This document shows positions 61,429 through 64,000 of a stretch of DNA of 64,000 nt, one piece after another. The number at the start of each line of letters is the position of its first letter. The stretch's first letter is position 1. The notes under the pieces were generated by a model that searched no databases, was not told the origin of the DNA, and saw only the letters and a list, made by a program, of their open reading frames with translations. Where the stretch lies: positions 1 to 64,000 of the forward strand of contig NZ_JAEQNA010000012.1 of assembly GCF_016722895.1 (NCBI RefSeq). Reading direction: 5' to 3'. The stretch is from Ramlibacter aurantiacus (GTDB lineage Bacteria > Pseudomonadota > Gammaproteobacteria > Burkholderiales > Burkholderiaceae_C). Made by a program: the position numbers and the translations under genes.

Positions 61429-64000
61429 TCAGGCCGCGACCTTATCCGCCACGTCGCGGAAGTCCGCGATCTGGTCGAAGTTCATGTACTGGTAGATCTT
61501 GTCGCCGTGGGCGTTGAGCACGCCCATGTCGGCCATGTACTCCTCGCGCGTGGGGATGCGGCCCAGGCGCGAGCAGATGGCGGCCAGCTCGGCGCTGCCC
61601 AGGTAGACGTTGCTGTTCTTGCCCAGGCGGTTCGGGAAGTTGCGGGTGCTGGTGGACATCACCGTCGCGCCCTCCTTCACCTGCGCCTGGTTGCCCATGC
61701 ACAGCGAGCAGCCCGGCATTTCCATGCGGGCGCCGGCCGTGCCGAGCACGCCGTAGTGGCCTTCCTCGGTCAGCTGCTTCTGGTCCATCTTGGTCGGCGG
61801 CGCGACCCACAGCTTGACCGGGATGTCGCGCTTGCCTTCGAGCAGCTTGGACGCCGCGCGGAAGTGGCCGATGTTGGTCATGCACGAACCGATGAAAACC
61901 TCATCGATCTTGGCGCCGGCCACGTCGGAGAGCGTCTTGACGTCGTCTGGGTCGTTCGGGCAGGCCACGATGGGCTCGTGGATGTCGGCCAGGTCGATCT
62001 CGATGACCGCGGCGTACTCGGCGTCCGCGTCGGCCTTGAGCAGCCGCGGATCCTTCAGCCAGGCCTCCTGCGCGGCGATGCGGCGCTGCAGGGTGCGCGC
62101 ATCCTGGTAGCCGCTGGCGATCATCCACTTCATCAGCGTGATGTTGCTGTTGATGTATTCGATGACCGGCTCCTTGTTCAGGTGCACGGTGCAGCCGGCG
62201 GCGGAACGCTCGGCCGAGGCGTCGGACAGCTCGAACGCCTGTTCGACCTTCAGGTCCGGCAGGCCCTCGATCTCCAGGATGCGGCCGGAGAAGACGTTCT
62301 TCTTGCCCTTCTTTTCCACCGTGAGCAGGCCCTGCCGGATGGCGTACAGCGGGATGGCGTTGACCAGGTCACGCAGGGTGACGCCCGGCTGCATGGTGCC
62401 CTTGAAGCGCACCAGCACGCTCTCGGGCATGTCCAGCGGCATGACGCCGGTGGCGGCCGCGAACGCCACCAGGCCGGAGCCGGCCGGGAAGCTGATGCCG
62501 ATGGGGAAGCGGGTGTGCGAGTCGCCGCCGGTGCCCACGGTGTCGGGCAGCAGGAACCGGTTGAGCCAGCTGTGGATCACGCCGTCGCCGGGGCGCAGCG
62601 AGATGCCGCCGCGGTTGGCCATGAAGTCGGGCAGCTCGTGGTGCATCTTCACGTCCACCGGCTTCGGATAGGCGGCGGTGTGGCAGAAGGACTGCATCAC
62701 CAGGTCGGCCGAGAAGCCCAGGCAGGCCAGGTCCTTCAACTCGTCGCGGGTCATGGGGCCGGTGGTGTCCTGCGAACCCACCGAGGTCATGCGCGGTTCG
62801 CAGTAGGTACCCGGGCGAATGCCCGTGCCTTCGGGCATGCCGCAGGCACGGCCGACCATCTTCTGCGCCAGGGTGTAGCCCTTGCCCGTGTCGCTGGGCG
62901 CCTGCGGCAGGCGGAACAGCGTGGACGGCGGCAAGCCCAGCGCCTCGCGCGCCTTGGCGGTCAGGCCGCGGCCGACGATCAGCGGGATGCGTCCACCGGC
63001 GCGCACCTCGTCGAACAGCACGTCGCTCTTGACCTGGAACTCGGCGATGACCTGGCCGCCCTTCAACGCCTTGCCTTCGTACGGGCGCAGCTCGATGAGG
63101 TCGCCCATGTCCATCTTGCTCACGTCCAGCTCGATGGGCAGCGCGCCCGCGTCTTCCATGGTGTTGTAGAAGATCGGCGCGATCTTGCCGCCCAGGCAGA
63201 CGCCGCCGAAGCGCTTGTTGGGCACGTAGGGAATGTCTTCGCCGGTCCACCACAGCACGCTGTTGGTGGCCGACTTGCGCGAGGAGCCGGTGCCCACCAC
63301 GTCGCCGACGTAGGCCACCATGCCGCCGGCGGCCAACTCACGCAGGAACTTCACCGGGCCGCGCTTGCCGTCTTCCTCGGGCGTGATGCCGGGTCGCGCG
63401 TTCTTGAGCATGGCCAGCGCGTGCAGCGGGATGTCGGGTCGGCTCCAGGCGTCGGGCGCCGGGGAGAGGTCGTCGGTGTTGGTCTCGCCGGACACCTTGA
63501 ACACGGTGACCTTCAGGCTCTGGGGCACTTCGGGCCGGCTGGTGAACCACTCGGCGTCGGCCCAGCTCTGGAGCACGGCACGGGCGTTGGCGTTGCCGGC
63601 ATCGGCCTTCTGCTTGACGTCGTGGAACTGGTCGAACATCAGCAGGGTTTTCTTCAGGCCATCGGCGGCGACGGGGCCCACCTCGGCGTCCTCCAGCAGG
63701 TCGATCAGCGGGCTGATGTTGTAGCCGCCCAGCATGGTGCCCAGCAGCTGCGTGGCGCCGGCGCGGCTGATCAGCGGGCAACGCTCGGTGCCGTGCGCGA
63801 CAGCCGCCAAATAGCTGGCCTTGACCTTGGCCGCGTCGTCCACGCCGGCCGGCACCCGGTGGGTGATCAGGTTCAGCAGGAATTCTTCCTCGCCGGCGGG
63901 CGGGCTTTTCAGCAGCTCGATCAGCGCGGCGGTCTGATGGGCCGAAAGGGGCAGCGGCGGAATGCCGAGCGCGGCGCGTTCGGCGACATGGTCACGGTAG
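61429..64000 (-). CDS. acnB: Aconitate hydratase B, partial (N-terminal few residues off window)
   Basis: TCA-cycle aconitase of the bacterial B type. The visible part begins YRDHVAERAALGIPPLPLSA and runs 856 residues to the stop; compared with E. coli AcnB (865 residues) only about four residues are missing. Landmarks: GTMLGGYN, LLMFDQFHDV, GTGSSRKSATNSVLWWTG, TGGDSHTRFPIG, and the iron-sulfur ligands in GSCMTNIGHF and GCSLCMGNQ. It isomerises citrate to isocitrate and can also act as 2-methylisocitrate dehydratase. The start codon and promoter lie beyond 64000. Confidence 0.97.
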   Translation of the reverse strand, partial: YRDHVAERAALGIPPLPLSAHQTAALIELLKSPPAGEEEFLLNLITHRVPAGVDDAAKVKASYLAAVAHGTERCPLISRAGATQLLGTMLGGYNISPLIDLLEDAEVGPVAADGLKKTLLMFDQFHDVKQKADAGNANARAVLQSWADAEWFTSRPEVPQSLKVTVFKVSGETNTDDLSPAPDAWSRPDIPLHALAMLKNARPGITPEEDGKRGPVKFLRELAAGGMVAYVGDVVGTGSSRKSATNSVLWWTGEDIPYVPNKRFGGVCLGGKIAPIFYNTMEDAGALPIELDVSKMDMGDLIELRPYEGKALKGGQVIAEFQVKSDVLFDEVRAGGRIPLIVGRGLTAKAREALGLPPSTLFRLPQAPSDTGKGYTLAQKMVGRACGMPEGTGIRPGTYCEPRMTSVGSQDTTGPMTRDELKDLACLGFSADLVMQSFCHTAAYPKPVDVKMHHELPDFMANRGGISLRPGDGVIHSWLNRFLLPDTVGTGGDSHTRFPIGISFPAGSGLVAFAAATGVMPLDMPESVLVRFKGTMQPGVTLRDLVNAIPLYAIRQGLLTVEKKGKKNVFSGRILEIEGLPDLKVEQAFELSDASAERSAAGCTVHLNKEPVIEYINSNITLMKWMIASGYQDARTLQRRIAAQEAWLKDPRLLKADADAEYAAVIEIDLADIHEPIVACPNDPDDVKTLSDVAGAKIDEVFIGSCMTNIGHFRAASKLLEGKRDIPVKLWVAPPTKMDQKQLTEEGHYGVLGTAGARMEMPGCSLCMGNQAQVKEGATVMSTSTRNFPNRLGKNSNVYLGSAELAAICSRLGRIPTREEYMADMGVLNAHGDKIYQYMNFDQIADFRDVADKVAA

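Overview
The window is high-GC DNA from a betaproteobacterium, most likely Burkholderiales, family Comamonadaceae (Ramlibacter-, Variovorax- or Hydrogenophaga-like). This rests on gene content and gene style: a Bug-type tricarboxylate receptor, FKBP-grpE-dnaK-dnaJ, glnA-ntrB-ntrC, feruloyl-CoA synthetase, etfBA next to an acyl-CoA dehydrogenase, and acnB. The genus is an inference. I found 58 protein genes, two of them cut by the window edges. I saw no rRNA, tRNA, CRISPR array or complete insertion sequence, and no gene-free stretch longer than 300 bases.

Positions 1-8500 are the accessory part. On the minus strand a five-gene row runs from a HlyB-like type I secretion ABC transporter through a GNAT acetyltransferase, a DUF2846 lipoprotein and an exported unknown to a large protein that starts with a serine-hydrolase (lipase-like) domain and continues into YD repeats off the left edge. 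Divergent from it, on the plus strand, lie a CesT-family type III secretion chaperone, a tightly coupled 439-residue protein with a disordered N-terminus and hydrophobic core (candidate effector or translocator), and a lipoprotein. No secretion apparatus is visible. A second effector-like orphan lies at 41374-42918.

Positions 8510-24200 hold spoVR-yeaH-prkA (stress and starvation kinase operon), a CoA-dependent aromatic or hydroxycinnamate cluster (amidohydrolase, crotonase, feruloyl-CoA synthetase, acyl-CoA dehydrogenase, MarR regulator) with a likely MarR operator, a small HxlR regulator, an FKBP isomerase, and grpE-dnaK-dnaJ with two sigma-32-like promoters. Positions 24300-33900 carry an orphan DUF1705 membrane protein, a radical SAM protein, a GbsR/MarR regulator with cytochrome bd oxidase genes, and an etfB-etfA-acyl-CoA dehydrogenase-nitronate monooxygenase row.

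Positions 34000-45800 contain an MscS channel coupled to an HDAC-like deacetylase, a divergent MoxR-DUF58-transglutaminase operon ending in mltB, the effector-like orphan, a DUF167 gene, aroC, a CBS-domain protein and an exonuclease III. Positions 45800-50900 form the nitrogen-control block: ntrC, ntrB, a DUF4124 protein and glnA, with a sigma-54 promoter and paired NtrC-type sites upstream of glnA. Positions 50900-61150 hold a four-gene row (YncE-like propeller, polysaccharide deacetylase, sterol-desaturase family, CinA-like), a hydrolase, a pseudouridine synthase, a LysR-CoA transferase-HMG-CoA-lyase-like-Bug receptor catabolic set, and a vapBC toxin-antitoxin pair. AcnB closes the window on the minus strand.

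Dispersed intergenic repeats sit between cydA and cydB and, in tandem, between the exonuclease III gene and ntrC.
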